DNA of 64,000 bases, taken from contig NEWT02000028.1 of assembly GCA_002869925.2 (NCBI GenBank), positions 1 to 64,000 on the forward strand, written 5' to 3'. Numbering within the stretch: position 1 is the stretch's first letter; each line of letters begins with the position of its first letter. The notes below the pieces were generated by a model. The model was given only the letters and a program-made list of their open reading frames with translations, searched no databases and had not been told where the DNA came from. A program made the position numbers and the translations under genes. Below are positions 36,071-45,390 of the stretch, in pieces. The stretch is from Nitrospira sp. CG24A. GTDB taxonomy: Bacteria; Nitrospirota; Nitrospiria; Nitrospirales; Nitrospiraceae.

Positions 36071-37635
36071 TTGGCATACTCCACATACCGGCTCTCACGA
36101 ATCACTGTCACTCGTATCGTACCGGGATAGGTCAGCTCCTGCTCAATCTTCTTCGCAAGATCCCGAGACAGCTGGAACGACTCGGCATCAGTGATATCTT
36201 CCTGTCGAACAATGACACGGATCTCTCTGCCTGCTTGAATGGCATAGGCCTTCTGCACCCCTTTAATCGTTGTGGCAAGCGATTCCAATTTCTCCAGCCG
36301 CTTCACATAGGTCTCCAAGGCTTCCCGTCTCGCCCCAGGCCTGGCTGCAGACAACGCTTCAGCCGCAGCAACCAACACTGATTCCGGGCAGATCGGCGGG
36401 ACTTGCTCGTGGTGTCCCGCTATGGCATTCACAATTTTTTCGCTCTCACCGTACTTCTTGGCAATTTCAGCACCCAACATGGCATGCGGCCCCTCTTCTT
36501 CGTGGCTGACGGCTTTCCCGATATCGTGCAGCAACGCTCCCCGCCTCGCCAATTTCACATCGAGACCTAGCTCCGACGCCATGATGCCGCAAATGTACGA
36601 CGCTTCCCGCGAATGATAGAGATTGTTCTGCCCGTAGCTGGTCCGATACTTGAGCCGACCCAGCACCTTGATGAGCTCCGGGTGGAAATCCGAAAGCCCC
36701 AACTCAAAGATGATTTTCTCGGCCTCTTCATACATAAGTTTGTCGATATCGACCTTGACCTTTTCAACGATCTCTTCAATCCGCGTCGGATGGATACGTC
36801 CGTCATGCATCAACCGTTCAAGCGAGACCTTGGCGATTTCACGGCGTAATGGATCGAAGCCCGACACAATGACAGCTTCAGGCGTTTCATCGATGATCAG
36901 GTCGATCCCAGTTGCGGCTTCGATTGCACGGATATTGCGCCCTTCCCGCCCGATGATCCGTCCCTTCATGGCATCATTTGGAATTGGCACGACAGAAATC
37001 GTGGACTCGGACACGTAATCACGCACCACACGTTGAATCGAATTGGTAATGATTTCGCGCGCTTCCCGCTCCGCATTCTCCCGCGCTTCTTCTATCGTCC
37101 GCTTGGCATGACCAACGGCTTCGAGTCGCGCCTGGCTTTCCATTTCCTGAATAAGCTGCTTCTTCGCCTCTTCAGCCGTGATTCCCGCAATGCGCTCCAA
37201 CGCCTCACGATGTTCTTTCTCCACACGAGCACAGGCCGCTTCTTTAATTTGCAGCTTCTCGTCTCGCCTCGCGAGGTCTTGATCTCGCTTCTGCACTTCA
37301 CTATCCCGCTTGTCGATCACACTGATTCGTTTCTCGATGGTTTCATCCCGCTGAATCAATCGTTTTTCGACAGTCGCGAACTCGGCCATCTTGACCTTTT
37401 GGTCTTTCTCCAATTCTTCTTTCGATTGCAACAGAAGATCTTTTGCTTCTAACTTCGCCTCTTTGACAATGTTCTCCGCCTCCCGCTGAGCGTTTTGTAT
37501 AGCCTGTCTGGCCTGGTCCTCTTCCTGTACCTTTTTCTTCGCGCCCGATGAGCGGCGGATCAGCTCGAAAATACCAATTCCGAGCAGCCCTCCTATGAGT
37601 CCAGTCAACAGATAGGCAAAAATTGAGGTTGACAT
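36067..37635 (-). CDS. rny: Ribonuclease Y
   Basis: A 522-residue endoribonuclease. An N-terminal membrane anchor (about 3-24) is followed by a long coiled coil to about residue 200. The KH domain has VPIPNDAMKGRIIGREGRNIRAIE, and the HD domain has LLHDIGKAVSHEEEGPHAMLG and AIAGHHEQ. It initiates mRNA decay at the membrane. The stop overlaps the ymdB-like start. About 190 bases upstream is the predicted 6S RNA. Confidence 0.96.
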   Translation of the reverse strand: MSTSIFAYLLTGLIGGLLGIGIFELIRRSSGAKKKVQEEDQARQAIQNAQREAENIVKEAKLEAKDLLLQSKEELEKDQKVKMAEFATVEKRLIQRDETIEKRISVIDKRDSEVQKRDQDLARRDEKLQIKEAACARVEKEHREALERIAGITAEEAKKQLIQEMESQARLEAVGHAKRTIEEARENAEREAREIITNSIQRVVRDYVSESTISVVPIPNDAMKGRIIGREGRNIRAIEAATGIDLIIDETPEAVIVSGFDPLRREIAKVSLERLMHDGRIHPTRIEEIVEKVKVDIDKLMYEEAEKIIFELGLSDFHPELIKVLGRLKYRTSYGQNNLYHSREASYICGIMASELGLDVKLARRGALLHDIGKAVSHEEEGPHAMLGAEIAKKYGESEKIVNAIAGHHEQVPPICPESVLVAAAEALSAARPGARREALETYVKRLEKLESLATTIKGVQKAYAIQAGREIRVIVRQEDITDAESFQLSRDLAKKIEQELTYPGTIRVTVIRESRYVEYAK

Positions 37636-37821
37636 GTAGACTCCCCCCTTACAGTCGCGAGGCGAGAAGAATCCTGCTTCTGCGCCTCGTGCGATACGGA
37701 ATTATTGAACGGTCTTGAATGCGGGGGCCGCAATGGAGAGACGAGGGACGAAAGGAGGACGGCTGGAAACGCGGTCTACGGATCTACTCCGAGTACGGGT
37801 TCGATGGGAATGGGAGCTTTG

Positions 37822-38006
37822 CTGGATTGAGATGCCGGGTATGTCCTGTGCGAGATGGTTCCCAGGTAGTTCCTTGACGTCGGTGAGATATCCTCCGTAG
37901 GGGAGGATTAAGTACGCGAACTGGAATTAGCTGCTGGCTATTTCCCCAGACTGTACTCCTCGACGGCCACATGAACTCCATCACCTTGCCCAACATCTCC
38001 AAGAGG
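37822..38006 (-). ncRNA. ssrS: Candidate 6S RNA
   Basis: On the minus strand GAGATGTTGGG (37989-37999) can pair along all eleven positions, with two G-U pairs, with CCCGGCATCTC (37829-37839). This closes a molecule of about 185 nucleotides, the normal 6S length. The outer helix reproduces the GAGAUGUU/GGCAUCUC closing stem of E. coli 6S RNA, and GGGCAAGG follows like the GCAAGCGG of E. coli. It lies between zapA and rny on their strand; ssrS next to zapA is a widely conserved arrangement. Ends are approximate. The rest of the 37636-38221 gap shows no ORF of interest. Confidence 0.7.
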
Positions 38007-38221
38007 TTATACATTACGTATAGGAACCCTTGTGCACACTCTAACTGCATGAGTTTCGCCAGCATCAAAAACCCAAATCCATTCCGCAGTAACTTCATCG
38101 TATCCCCGGATCACTCAACCGGTTCGAGCATGACCTCATCATAATCCCTAATCGTGAAACTACAGCACCCACAACGCACATACGCACGATAACAAAGAGG
38201 AACATCCTTTGCAAGTTGAAT

Positions 38222-38518
38222 CTAGCGAAAGAGCGAGGTCGGCACCTGCTCCTCGATTGATTCCATAAGTGATTTCATACGTCGCTCGATATCCGCTTCA
38301 CCCTGAGCACGCTTTCGTTCGAGCTCAAACAACTGATGGGCTAAATTGAGGGCTGTCAGTACAGCGAGTTTGGACGGGGTCGTCGTATTCATCCCTTCAG
38401 CGAGATGGCGCATTTGGCCATCGACAAAGCTCGCGAGCCGCCGGACCTCCCCTTCGTCCGCCTCACCACGGATCGTGTACCGTTGGCCGTAGATTTCCAC
38501 GTCAATGGTCTTAGTCAT
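38222..38518 (-). CDS. zapA: Cell division protein ZapA
   Basis: A 98-residue protein. VEIYGQRYTIRGEADEGEVRRLASFVDGQM is the ZapA N-terminal signature, followed by a helical C-terminus with KLAVLTALNLAHQLFELERKR. ZapA crosslinks FtsZ filaments at midcell. It overlaps the upstream coiled-coil gene by eight bases and precedes the predicted 6S RNA. Confidence 0.92.
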   Translation of the reverse strand: MTKTIDVEIYGQRYTIRGEADEGEVRRLASFVDGQMRHLAEGMNTTTPSKLAVLTALNLAHQLFELERKRAQGEADIERRMKSLMESIEEQVPTSLFR

Positions 38519-38765
38519 GGGCCACCTCCTTGCGTTCTTCTAGGCACTCCAACAATTCGATGTCGTTGAGCACTCGTTCGATGCGCGACTTGATATCGAC
38601 ACGCTCTTGCTCCCACCGTCGATTCGCCTCATCCTTCTCTGCAAATCGTCGTCGAGCAATCTTTAATTCTTCTTCAATGGCTGCATTCTTTTTCTTCAGC
38701 TCTTGAACGAGCTTCACCAGGTCCCTAATACGACTTTCAAACGCGTCCAGTCGATCAAGCGCCAT
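38511..38765 (-). CDS. Short coiled-coil protein, ZapB-like
   Basis: An 84-residue, almost entirely coiled-coil protein (LDAFESRIRDLVKLVQELKKKNAAIEEELK, later VDIKSRIERVLNDIELLE). Size, composition and the overlap with zapA fit the cell-division cofactor ZapB, which binds ZapA in E. coli. Sequence identity to ZapB cannot be judged in coiled coils, so the name rests mainly on context. Confidence 0.7.
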   Translation of the reverse strand: MALDRLDAFESRIRDLVKLVQELKKKNAAIEEELKIARRRFAEKDEANRRWEQERVDIKSRIERVLNDIELLECLEERKEVAHD

Positions 38766-38845
38766 CCACTCACACTCTCCCTGAAGACCACAATAGGTTG
38801 GGGGGCACTATAGAAACTTGTCTAAATCTTGTCAAGGAATAGCCG

Positions 38846-41128
38846 TCAGGAGGCTTTGTCAAGCCGAATATATTCTCGGTAACTTCGCAGAACGCGCTTC
38901 ACATATTGCCGCGTTTCTTGATACGGAATTAATTCGACGAACTCATCCTGACTTCGTCCTGGATGCAGCGCAACCCAGTTTCCAACGACGAGTGGCCCTG
39001 CATTGTATGACGCGATGGTCAACGCGACATTTCCTGAAAATTGTTCAAGTAACTGCTCGACGTAGTGGACCCCAATCTGAATATTGGTCTCTTGATCGAA
39101 AAGGTCATCTCGTCCAACGGCAGGAAGTCCAAGCCGTTGCGCGACAGTATGTGCAGTTCCGGGCATCACCTGCATCAAGCCAATCGCACCAACACGCGAC
39201 ACAGCTTGCCAATCGTACTGGCTTTCTTCTCGAATGATCGCCGCCACCAGATACGGGTCAACGCCCTTGGCCCCCTGGCTCTTGATAGTGGGAAGTAGCC
39301 CGGTCGGATAGGCCACCTTCCACAGTGACGGATCGACGATCCCGTTGGTTCGCTCCAATTTATCACGGAACCTCGCCCTCGCGAGCCGGAGCGCGTGATG
39401 GTAGGCGCCCACCTCGTTCAACATCGCGGCAAGCGCCATGAGCACATCGGGGTCTTGGTTATAGCGATCAGTTAATCCAGCCAACTCACGCGTTGCATCC
39501 AAGTCTAACCCGAGTGTCTTGAGCTCAAGCGCTCGACGGTATGCCGGCTGCTGCCCGATTTCGGCCCTGGCAGTCACTGAACGAGGAGCTTCACCGTTCG
39601 CTGGCATGCCACCGTTCACCAAGGGAATTGCCGCAATCGCTTCTGCCGCATGAGATTCCGCTCGCGTGAGATCGGTCCGTTCGCGAGCCAGTTGGCAGTA
39701 ATAGGTATAGACGTATCGTTGACAGAGTTGCGAATACAGCTCACGGGCATGAGGCTGCTGGCTCAATTCGGCTGCACGTCCCATCCAATAGAGCGCCTGT
39801 GGCTCAAAATCGTAGTCATGCTGATCGATGAGCGGGCGAAGCTCGTCACCCGCCTCACGGTACCGAGCCATACGGTAGTACACCCATCCAACGCGCCAAC
39901 GCGCCTCGGCACGCTGGGACGCCGGTTCTCCATTCATGGCTACGTGCCGATACCGCACAATCGCGTCGTCGAAACGACCCTGATCCTCCAACCACATTCC
40001 GGCAAACAAGGTGATCTGCCCTCTCTGCTCGGCAGAGAGCGGAGCAGTCGGCATCGTCTTAGCAAAATCCAACAACTTGTCTCCCTGTCCTTGCCGAAGA
40101 TAGACACGAGCCAGCCAGACCGACGCTTCATGGGATTCCGCCCCTCCGTCTTTCACTAATGCACGAAATGTCTCCCGGGCTTCGTCATACTGTTTCAGCC
40201 GCACCTGTGCGATCCCGAGCTTCAGCTTTGCCTCAGTCCGCCTCGGCGACTTCGGTTCCGCCGCAAGAAACTTTCGAAGCTCCTCAATCGCTTCGACATG
40301 GAAAGATTGTCCAAGATACGCTTGGGCTCGCGCCAGTCGCTCACTCGACTGAACCACCCACGGCTCCCCGCCAAGGTTCGAAGCCAATAACGCTTCGGCT
40401 TCCTTGGCTTGCGCGCTATAGGCAAATCGAACCCAGAGCCGCATCAACGTGTCACGGCCTTCCCGTACATTGTTCTCCCGCAGTTGGCACACGCCCCGTC
40501 GAAGAAGCGCCAAGGGAGCCTCCGGCTCCTTATCGTTCAGCTCCACTGCTTTGATAAACCATGTTGTCGCTTCAGGACAACTCGATGCCTGATACCACGC
40601 TTCCCCTGCTCGATAGGCGGCCTTCGTCAATAAGTAAGAATCCGGCACCGCTTGTCGAATGCTTTCGAACGTGCCTGCCGCCTGCTTGGGGTCGCCAAGG
40701 TTCAACAGCGCGTCCCCTGTCCAGAATCGGATATAGTCATCCAAGATCGGAAAGTCTTGCTGTGCCGCACGAAGAAATTGAATCGCCACGGCAGGATTTC
40801 GTTCAAGGGACAACACACCGGACAGTAACCCGGCGCGTTTAGCCCACACGGTGGCGGGGAAACGTTCCATCAGACGTTGCAGCCGATCGAGTTTGAGCAA
40901 CAACACTTGCTCTTTCGTGAGTGTCTTCCCGAACCTCTCCCTCGGCAACGCTGCGGATTGAAAGCAATCTTCCACCCTCTCACAGGCATCAGTACTGCTC
41001 GACCCCGACGGTGAAGGAGCAGGAGAATCGGCGGACGCCTGGCTGAGGGAAAGGCCAAACCAACAGAGACCAATGGACATGCCAAGGAGCAGATGTCGTC
41101 TGATCCGTTGATATAGAGTGTCGCGCAC
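38846..41128 (-). CDS. slt: Soluble lytic murein transglycosylase with TPR-like superhelix
   Basis: About 760 residues. A signal peptide (LLLGMSIGLCWFGLSLSQASA) is followed by some 500 residues of TPR-like helical repeats, e.g. LLNLGDPKQAAGTFESI and LKLGIAQVRLKQYDEARETF. A C-terminal SLT domain contains IIREESQYDWQAVSRVGAIGLMQVMPGTA (catalytic Glu in REES) and IASYNAGPLVVGNW. It cleaves peptidoglycan to 1,6-anhydromuropeptides. GTG 41128 has GAGGGAG eight bases upstream; ATG 41155 (nine codons earlier) and 41287 are alternatives. Divergent from rlmN. Confidence 0.88.
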   Translation of the reverse strand: MRDTLYQRIRRHLLLGMSIGLCWFGLSLSQASADSPAPSPSGSSSTDACERVEDCFQSAALPRERFGKTLTKEQVLLLKLDRLQRLMERFPATVWAKRAGLLSGVLSLERNPAVAIQFLRAAQQDFPILDDYIRFWTGDALLNLGDPKQAAGTFESIRQAVPDSYLLTKAAYRAGEAWYQASSCPEATTWFIKAVELNDKEPEAPLALLRRGVCQLRENNVREGRDTLMRLWVRFAYSAQAKEAEALLASNLGGEPWVVQSSERLARAQAYLGQSFHVEAIEELRKFLAAEPKSPRRTEAKLKLGIAQVRLKQYDEARETFRALVKDGGAESHEASVWLARVYLRQGQGDKLLDFAKTMPTAPLSAEQRGQITLFAGMWLEDQGRFDDAIVRYRHVAMNGEPASQRAEARWRVGWVYYRMARYREAGDELRPLIDQHDYDFEPQALYWMGRAAELSQQPHARELYSQLCQRYVYTYYCQLARERTDLTRAESHAAEAIAAIPLVNGGMPANGEAPRSVTARAEIGQQPAYRRALELKTLGLDLDATRELAGLTDRYNQDPDVLMALAAMLNEVGAYHHALRLARARFRDKLERTNGIVDPSLWKVAYPTGLLPTIKSQGAKGVDPYLVAAIIREESQYDWQAVSRVGAIGLMQVMPGTAHTVAQRLGLPAVGRDDLFDQETNIQIGVHYVEQLLEQFSGNVALTIASYNAGPLVVGNWVALHPGRSQDEFVELIPYQETRQYVKRVLRSYREYIRLDKAS

Positions 41129-41207
41129 CGTTCGTCTCCCTCTTGATCTGTACATATATAACAGTGTGTCTTCGTTGTTGCCAGCAGAGCCGCATAAATC
41201 CTGTACC

Positions 41208-41235
41208 TTGTTCCACTTTTTGAGGCTGTGATAGG
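41208..41235 (+). promoter_or_regulatory. Possible promoter for rlmN
   Basis: TTGTTC (41208-41213) and GATAGG (41230-41235) with a 16-base spacer. The -10-like box ends eight bases before the rlmN ATG, and no Shine-Dalgarno is present, consistent with a very short or absent leader. The -10 match is weak. Confidence 0.3.
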
Positions 41236-41243
41236 CTGCACCC

Positions 41244-42350
41244 ATGCGGCAAGAAAAAGACGCCCTCCCATCACGCTCAGCTTCCACGAACCTCTTGGCC
41301 CTTGATGAAGAAGGGCTTGGCCGACTCGTGCATCAGTTCGGATGGCCCCGCTACAGGGCCGGTCAGATTTTGCGCTGGCTCTATCAACGTCGAGCCACAG
41401 ACATCAACCAGATGACAGACCTCGGGCAATTGGAGCGAACCGCGCTGGCTTCACACGCCACGATTCAGCGTACCGCAGGCTGCACCGTCTTCCGTTCGAT
41501 TGATCACACGAGGAAACTCATCCTCGTGCTCAGCGATGGACTCACCGTCGAAACTGTGCTGATTCCCGATGAGGACCGCTTAACCATCTGTGTGTCAACG
41601 CAGGTGGGCTGTACCCTGGATTGCGGATTCTGCCTGACCGGCACGATGGGATTGAAACGCAACTTGAAATCACACGAAATCGTGGAGCAAGTGCTGACCG
41701 CCCAAGATCATCTCGACCCTGGTGAACGGATTACCAACCTTGTCTTTATGGGAATGGGAGAACCGTTGGCCAATATGGAGGCTTTGTCAGAGGCCATCCG
41801 GCGACTCACCAATAAACTGTGGGGGCTCGGATGGTCGCCGAGACGCATAACAGTCTCCACTGCCGGCCTCGCCTCGCGATTGAAAGATATTGCACCGCTC
41901 GGCGTCAATCTCGCCATTTCGCTGAATGCCACAACGGACGACCAGCGCGCCAGCCTGATGCCGGCCGCCAATGGGATCGCCTCGCTCAAAACGTTGCTCG
42001 CCGCCTGTCGCCGCTATCCCTTGCCGCCGACCCGACGACTCACGTTTGAGTACGTCCTGTTAGCCGGCGTGAACGATCACGCCGACGACGCTCGCCGCCT
42101 CGCCAAACTCGTCCGCGGGATCGCATGCAAAATCAATCTAATCCCGTTCAATGAATTTCCCGGAAGCCCCTTCCTCCGCCCATCTGAACGCAATATTTCT
42201 GCCTTTCAAACCATCCTGCGACAGGCGGGCCTCGACGCGTTCGTGCGTAAAAGCCGGGGGCGCGACGTCCTTGGCGCCTGCGGCCAATTAGGGAATCTCT
42301 CCCCTGAATACACAGAACGTGCCTTGACACAAATTGAATCCCGTTGCTAG
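41244..42350 (+). CDS. rlmN: 23S rRNA (adenine-2503-C2)-methyltransferase / tRNA A37 methyltransferase RlmN
   Basis: A 368-residue radical SAM methyltransferase. CTLDCGFC (C123, C127, C130) binds the iron-sulfur cluster. FMGMGEPLANM is the SAM-binding GEP segment, and LGACGQL near the C-terminus carries the second catalytic cysteine; C123-preceding VSTQVG is typical. The N-terminal HhH-like domain has GWPRYRAGQILRWLYQR. Full-length and intact. Confidence 0.95.
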   Translation: MRQEKDALPSRSASTNLLALDEEGLGRLVHQFGWPRYRAGQILRWLYQRRATDINQMTDLGQLERTALASHATIQRTAGCTVFRSIDHTRKLILVLSDGLTVETVLIPDEDRLTICVSTQVGCTLDCGFCLTGTMGLKRNLKSHEIVEQVLTAQDHLDPGERITNLVFMGMGEPLANMEALSEAIRRLTNKLWGLGWSPRRITVSTAGLASRLKDIAPLGVNLAISLNATTDDQRASLMPAANGIASLKTLLAACRRYPLPPTRRLTFEYVLLAGVNDHADDARRLAKLVRGIACKINLIPFNEFPGSPFLRPSERNISAFQTILRQAGLDAFVRKSRGRDVLGACGQLGNLSPEYTERALTQIESRC

Positions 42351-42375
42351 CATACATGGTGCGTACCACCCAAAC

Positions 42376-43761
42376 ATGACCTGGCTGTATTTTCAATCCA
42401 TCATGCGATTATCGTGGCTGGCTGCTGCAGGGAGCCTTGTCTTCTTCCTCACATCACCCGCGTTTGCAGTGGGACCTCATGAGTTCATCCTCTCCAACGG
42501 AATGAAAGTCCTCTTAGTCGAAGTTCCCAAAGCTCCGGTTGCGACCGTCCAGGTCTGGTACAAAGTCGGTTCCCGAAACGAAGTGATGGGCCGCGCAGGA
42601 CTCTCCCACATGCTGGAGCATATGATGTTCAAGGGTACCGCCAAATACCCCAAGGGCGAATTTTCCCGACTGATTCGCAAGAACGGCGGGACAGACAACG
42701 CGTTCACAAGCCAAGACTTCACCGCATACTTTGAAAATCTCGCGGCCGACCGCGTCGAGCTGGCGCTGGAACTTGAGGCCGATCGCATGCAAGGACTCGT
42801 GCTCGACAGGCCCGAATTGACGACGGAACGAGAAGTCGTAAAGGAAGAACGGCGCCTTCGCACCGAGGACGACCCCCAAGGCGCACTGGTCGAAGCGCTC
42901 TTCGCGCAAGCCTATTTCAGCCATCCCTACCATTGGCCGGTGATCGGCTGGTTCGGCGACTTGGACGCCATGACGCTCGATGACTTGCAACGGCATTATG
43001 ACACCTACTACTCCCCCAACAATGCCACCCTCATCGTCGTGGGCGACATCAACGCCGACGGCTTGCTCCCTACGATCAAACAACTCTTCGAACCGATCCC
43101 GCGAGGGCCTGAACCTAAACCGATCGCCACCATTGAACCGGAGCAAAAAGGTGAACGCCGCTTTCTCCTGAAGCGAGAGGCACAAGTCCCCTTCGTCATG
43201 ATCGGCTATCGTGTGCCAAATTTTACGAGTGAAGACTCGTATGCACTCGACATCCTCGATTCAATTCTCTCGCACGGGAAAAGTGCGCGCTTGTACCAGA
43301 GCCTTGTCTACGAGCAAAAGTCGGCGTTGGCAGTCGGGTCAGAATACAGCTTGCTGCAGGCTGATCCAGGCCTTTTCTACTTCTATGCTCTCGTGAGCCC
43401 AGGCCAGAAGCCGGAATCGGTTGAGGATGCCCTTCATCAAGAGATCAAACGGCTCCAGACCGATCCACCGTCAGAGCAAGAACTACAACGAGCAAAGAAT
43501 CAAGTGGAAGCCACTCATGTGTTTGAACAGGACTCCAACTTCCGGCATGCCATGCTGCTGGGCCAAGCTGAATCTGTTGGTGCCGGGTGGCGGAAAATAG
43601 ACCAGTTTGTCGAACAGATCCGGGCGGTCACTCCTAAAGATATTCAGCGTGTCGCTCGTCAGTATTTAATTGAAGACAATCGGACCGTCGGCACATTGAT
43701 CCCCCTGCCTCCCAAACAACCAGAGACACCCTCCACCGCAACACAACAGGGAAAACCCTGA
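42376..43761 (+). CDS. M16 family zinc peptidase, catalytic subunit
   Basis: A 461-residue exported protein with a signal peptide (MRLSWLAAAGSLVFFLTSPAFA). The inverted zinc motif is intact: HMLEH (H78, E81, H82), with a distal glutamate in LALELEADRM. The second half repeats the fold in inactive form. It probably degrades small peptides in the periplasm as a heterodimer with the next gene product. ATG 42403 is an alternative start. Its stop overlaps the start of the partner gene (TGATG region). Confidence 0.9.
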   Translation: MTWLYFQSIMRLSWLAAAGSLVFFLTSPAFAVGPHEFILSNGMKVLLVEVPKAPVATVQVWYKVGSRNEVMGRAGLSHMLEHMMFKGTAKYPKGEFSRLIRKNGGTDNAFTSQDFTAYFENLAADRVELALELEADRMQGLVLDRPELTTEREVVKEERRLRTEDDPQGALVEALFAQAYFSHPYHWPVIGWFGDLDAMTLDDLQRHYDTYYSPNNATLIVVGDINADGLLPTIKQLFEPIPRGPEPKPIATIEPEQKGERRFLLKREAQVPFVMIGYRVPNFTSEDSYALDILDSILSHGKSARLYQSLVYEQKSALAVGSEYSLLQADPGLFYFYALVSPGQKPESVEDALHQEIKRLQTDPPSEQELQRAKNQVEATHVFEQDSNFRHAMLLGQAESVGAGWRKIDQFVEQIRAVTPKDIQRVARQYLIEDNRTVGTLIPLPPKQPETPSTATQQGKP

Positions 43762-45131
43762 TGATGCCGACGACAAAACAACGGCCCGGCGCGCCTCGAC
43801 GACAGATGGCTCTCACCCTCGTGGTGGGACTGTGTGCGCTCCTCCTGGCTAACGGCTCCAGTGGAGCGGCAGAGATCACGCCGACAAAATTTATCACGAC
43901 AAACGGCATCACCGTGCTCGTTCTCGAACAACATTTTCTCCCCATCGTTGAAATCCACGCGCTCATCAAAGCTGGCTCAGCTCAAGACCCGCCCGACAAA
44001 GCAGGACTCGCAAACCTCGTCGCCAGTCTTCTGGACGAAGGGACAACCACGCGCACATCGAGACAGCAAGCCGAGCAAATCGATTTCGTCGGTGGGGCCC
44101 TGGAAACCAAAGCCTCAGAGGACTACACCACTGTTTCCGCCCGCGTCCTCAAGAAAGACCTCGACCTCGGCTTTACCCTACTCGCTGACATGTTGCAACG
44201 GCCTGCGCTTCATAAGCCGGAATTCGAACGGATTCGCACCCAAATCCTTGGCGAGATGGCCAGCGACAATGACGACCCAGGCCACATCGCCATGAAGGCG
44301 TTCAATCAGCTCGTGTTCCACGGGCACCCTTACCGATGGCCAGTTAACGGAACAGAGGAGACGCTCGATAAAATTACTCTCGCCGACGTGCAAGCCTTCT
44401 ACGGAAAGGAATATTCCCCTTCCCAAGTTATCCTGACCATCGTCGGCGATATGACACTTGAACAGGCCACTGCACTCGTACAGACCCATTTTGGCGCTTG
44501 GAAAAAGGTGGCCTCGACAGCTCGGAATATGAAAAAGCCCTCGCAGGTCGAACGAAGAACAGTCCAACTTATCGAGAAAGATCTCACCCAATCTACGATT
44601 GTGCTTGGCCATGAGGGCATCCCGCGTATGCATCCGGATTATTATTCCGTGACAGTCATGAACTACATCCTTGGGGCCGGCGGATTTTCCTCGCGCTTAA
44701 TGGATTCGATTCGCGACAAGCAGGGATTAGTCTACGGGATCATGAGCCACTTCGATGCTCGGCTGATGCCCGGTTCTTTCTGGGTCAACCTTCAAACCAA
44801 GACGGAGACGACGAATCAAGCCATCACCAGCGTCCTGTCCGAGATCAAATCCATTCGCGATACTCCCGTATCCGACCAGGAGTTGGCCGAAGCGAAATCA
44901 TTTCTCGTGGGCAGCTTCCCCCTACGATTTGATTCCACGGGAAAACTCGCGCACGTGCTCGCTCAAGTGGAACTCTATGGCTTGGGATTCGAATATTTTT
45001 CGGACTACCCAAAATGGATAGACCGGGTCACGAAAGAAGATGTCCAACGCGTTGCCAAACAATATCTGGATCCTAAACGATACGCGTTAGTGGTGGTAGG
45101 CGACCTCGCCAAAGCGAAGGTCAAATTCTAG
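43761..45131 (+). CDS. M16 family protein, non-catalytic partner
   Basis: A 456-residue exported paralogue of the preceding peptidase with a signal peptide ending SGAAE. At the position of HxxEH it reads NLVASLLDEGT, so the zinc ligands are missing. The C-terminal domain keeps the glycine-rich ILGAGGFSSRLMDSIRDKQGLVYG segment. Active/inactive M16 pairs form heterodimers in which the partner shapes the chamber. Family A copy 3 begins immediately after the stop codon. Confidence 0.9.
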   Translation: MMPTTKQRPGAPRRQMALTLVVGLCALLLANGSSGAAEITPTKFITTNGITVLVLEQHFLPIVEIHALIKAGSAQDPPDKAGLANLVASLLDEGTTTRTSRQQAEQIDFVGGALETKASEDYTTVSARVLKKDLDLGFTLLADMLQRPALHKPEFERIRTQILGEMASDNDDPGHIAMKAFNQLVFHGHPYRWPVNGTEETLDKITLADVQAFYGKEYSPSQVILTIVGDMTLEQATALVQTHFGAWKKVASTARNMKKPSQVERRTVQLIEKDLTQSTIVLGHEGIPRMHPDYYSVTVMNYILGAGGFSSRLMDSIRDKQGLVYGIMSHFDARLMPGSFWVNLQTKTETTNQAITSVLSEIKSIRDTPVSDQELAEAKSFLVGSFPLRFDSTGKLAHVLAQVELYGLGFEYFSDYPKWIDRVTKEDVQRVAKQYLDPKRYALVVVGDLAKAKVKF

Positions 45132-45286
45132 CAAGATGCTGAAAAAGCCCGCCAGCATATGAAGATCGTTACGCGTGAGACGTGAAAGGTGAAACGTAGG
45201 ATCGCCGAAGATTTTTCTTCTGAAACCTTTCACCTCTTACGTTTCACCTTTCACGAACGACAAGACTGGACTTTTTGAGCATCCTG
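45132..45286. repeat. Family A interspersed hairpin repeat, copy 3, with a nested palindrome
   Basis: Left end CAAGATGCTGAAAAAGCCC and right end CTTTTTGAGCATCCTG. Inside lies a perfect 18-base inverted repeat, CGTGAAAGGTGAAACGTA at 45181-45198 and its complement at 45238-45255, absent from the other copies. The repeat begins on the base after the M16 stop codon. Confidence 0.85.
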
Positions 45287-45390
45287 CGTGGAACTCTCTT
45301 GTTATTCCGGTCGCGCCAATCAATGATGTACTACAGTCCATACATGGTTTTCCCGCAGCCTGCTAGGCGCAACGCTAGGGATACGTATCC

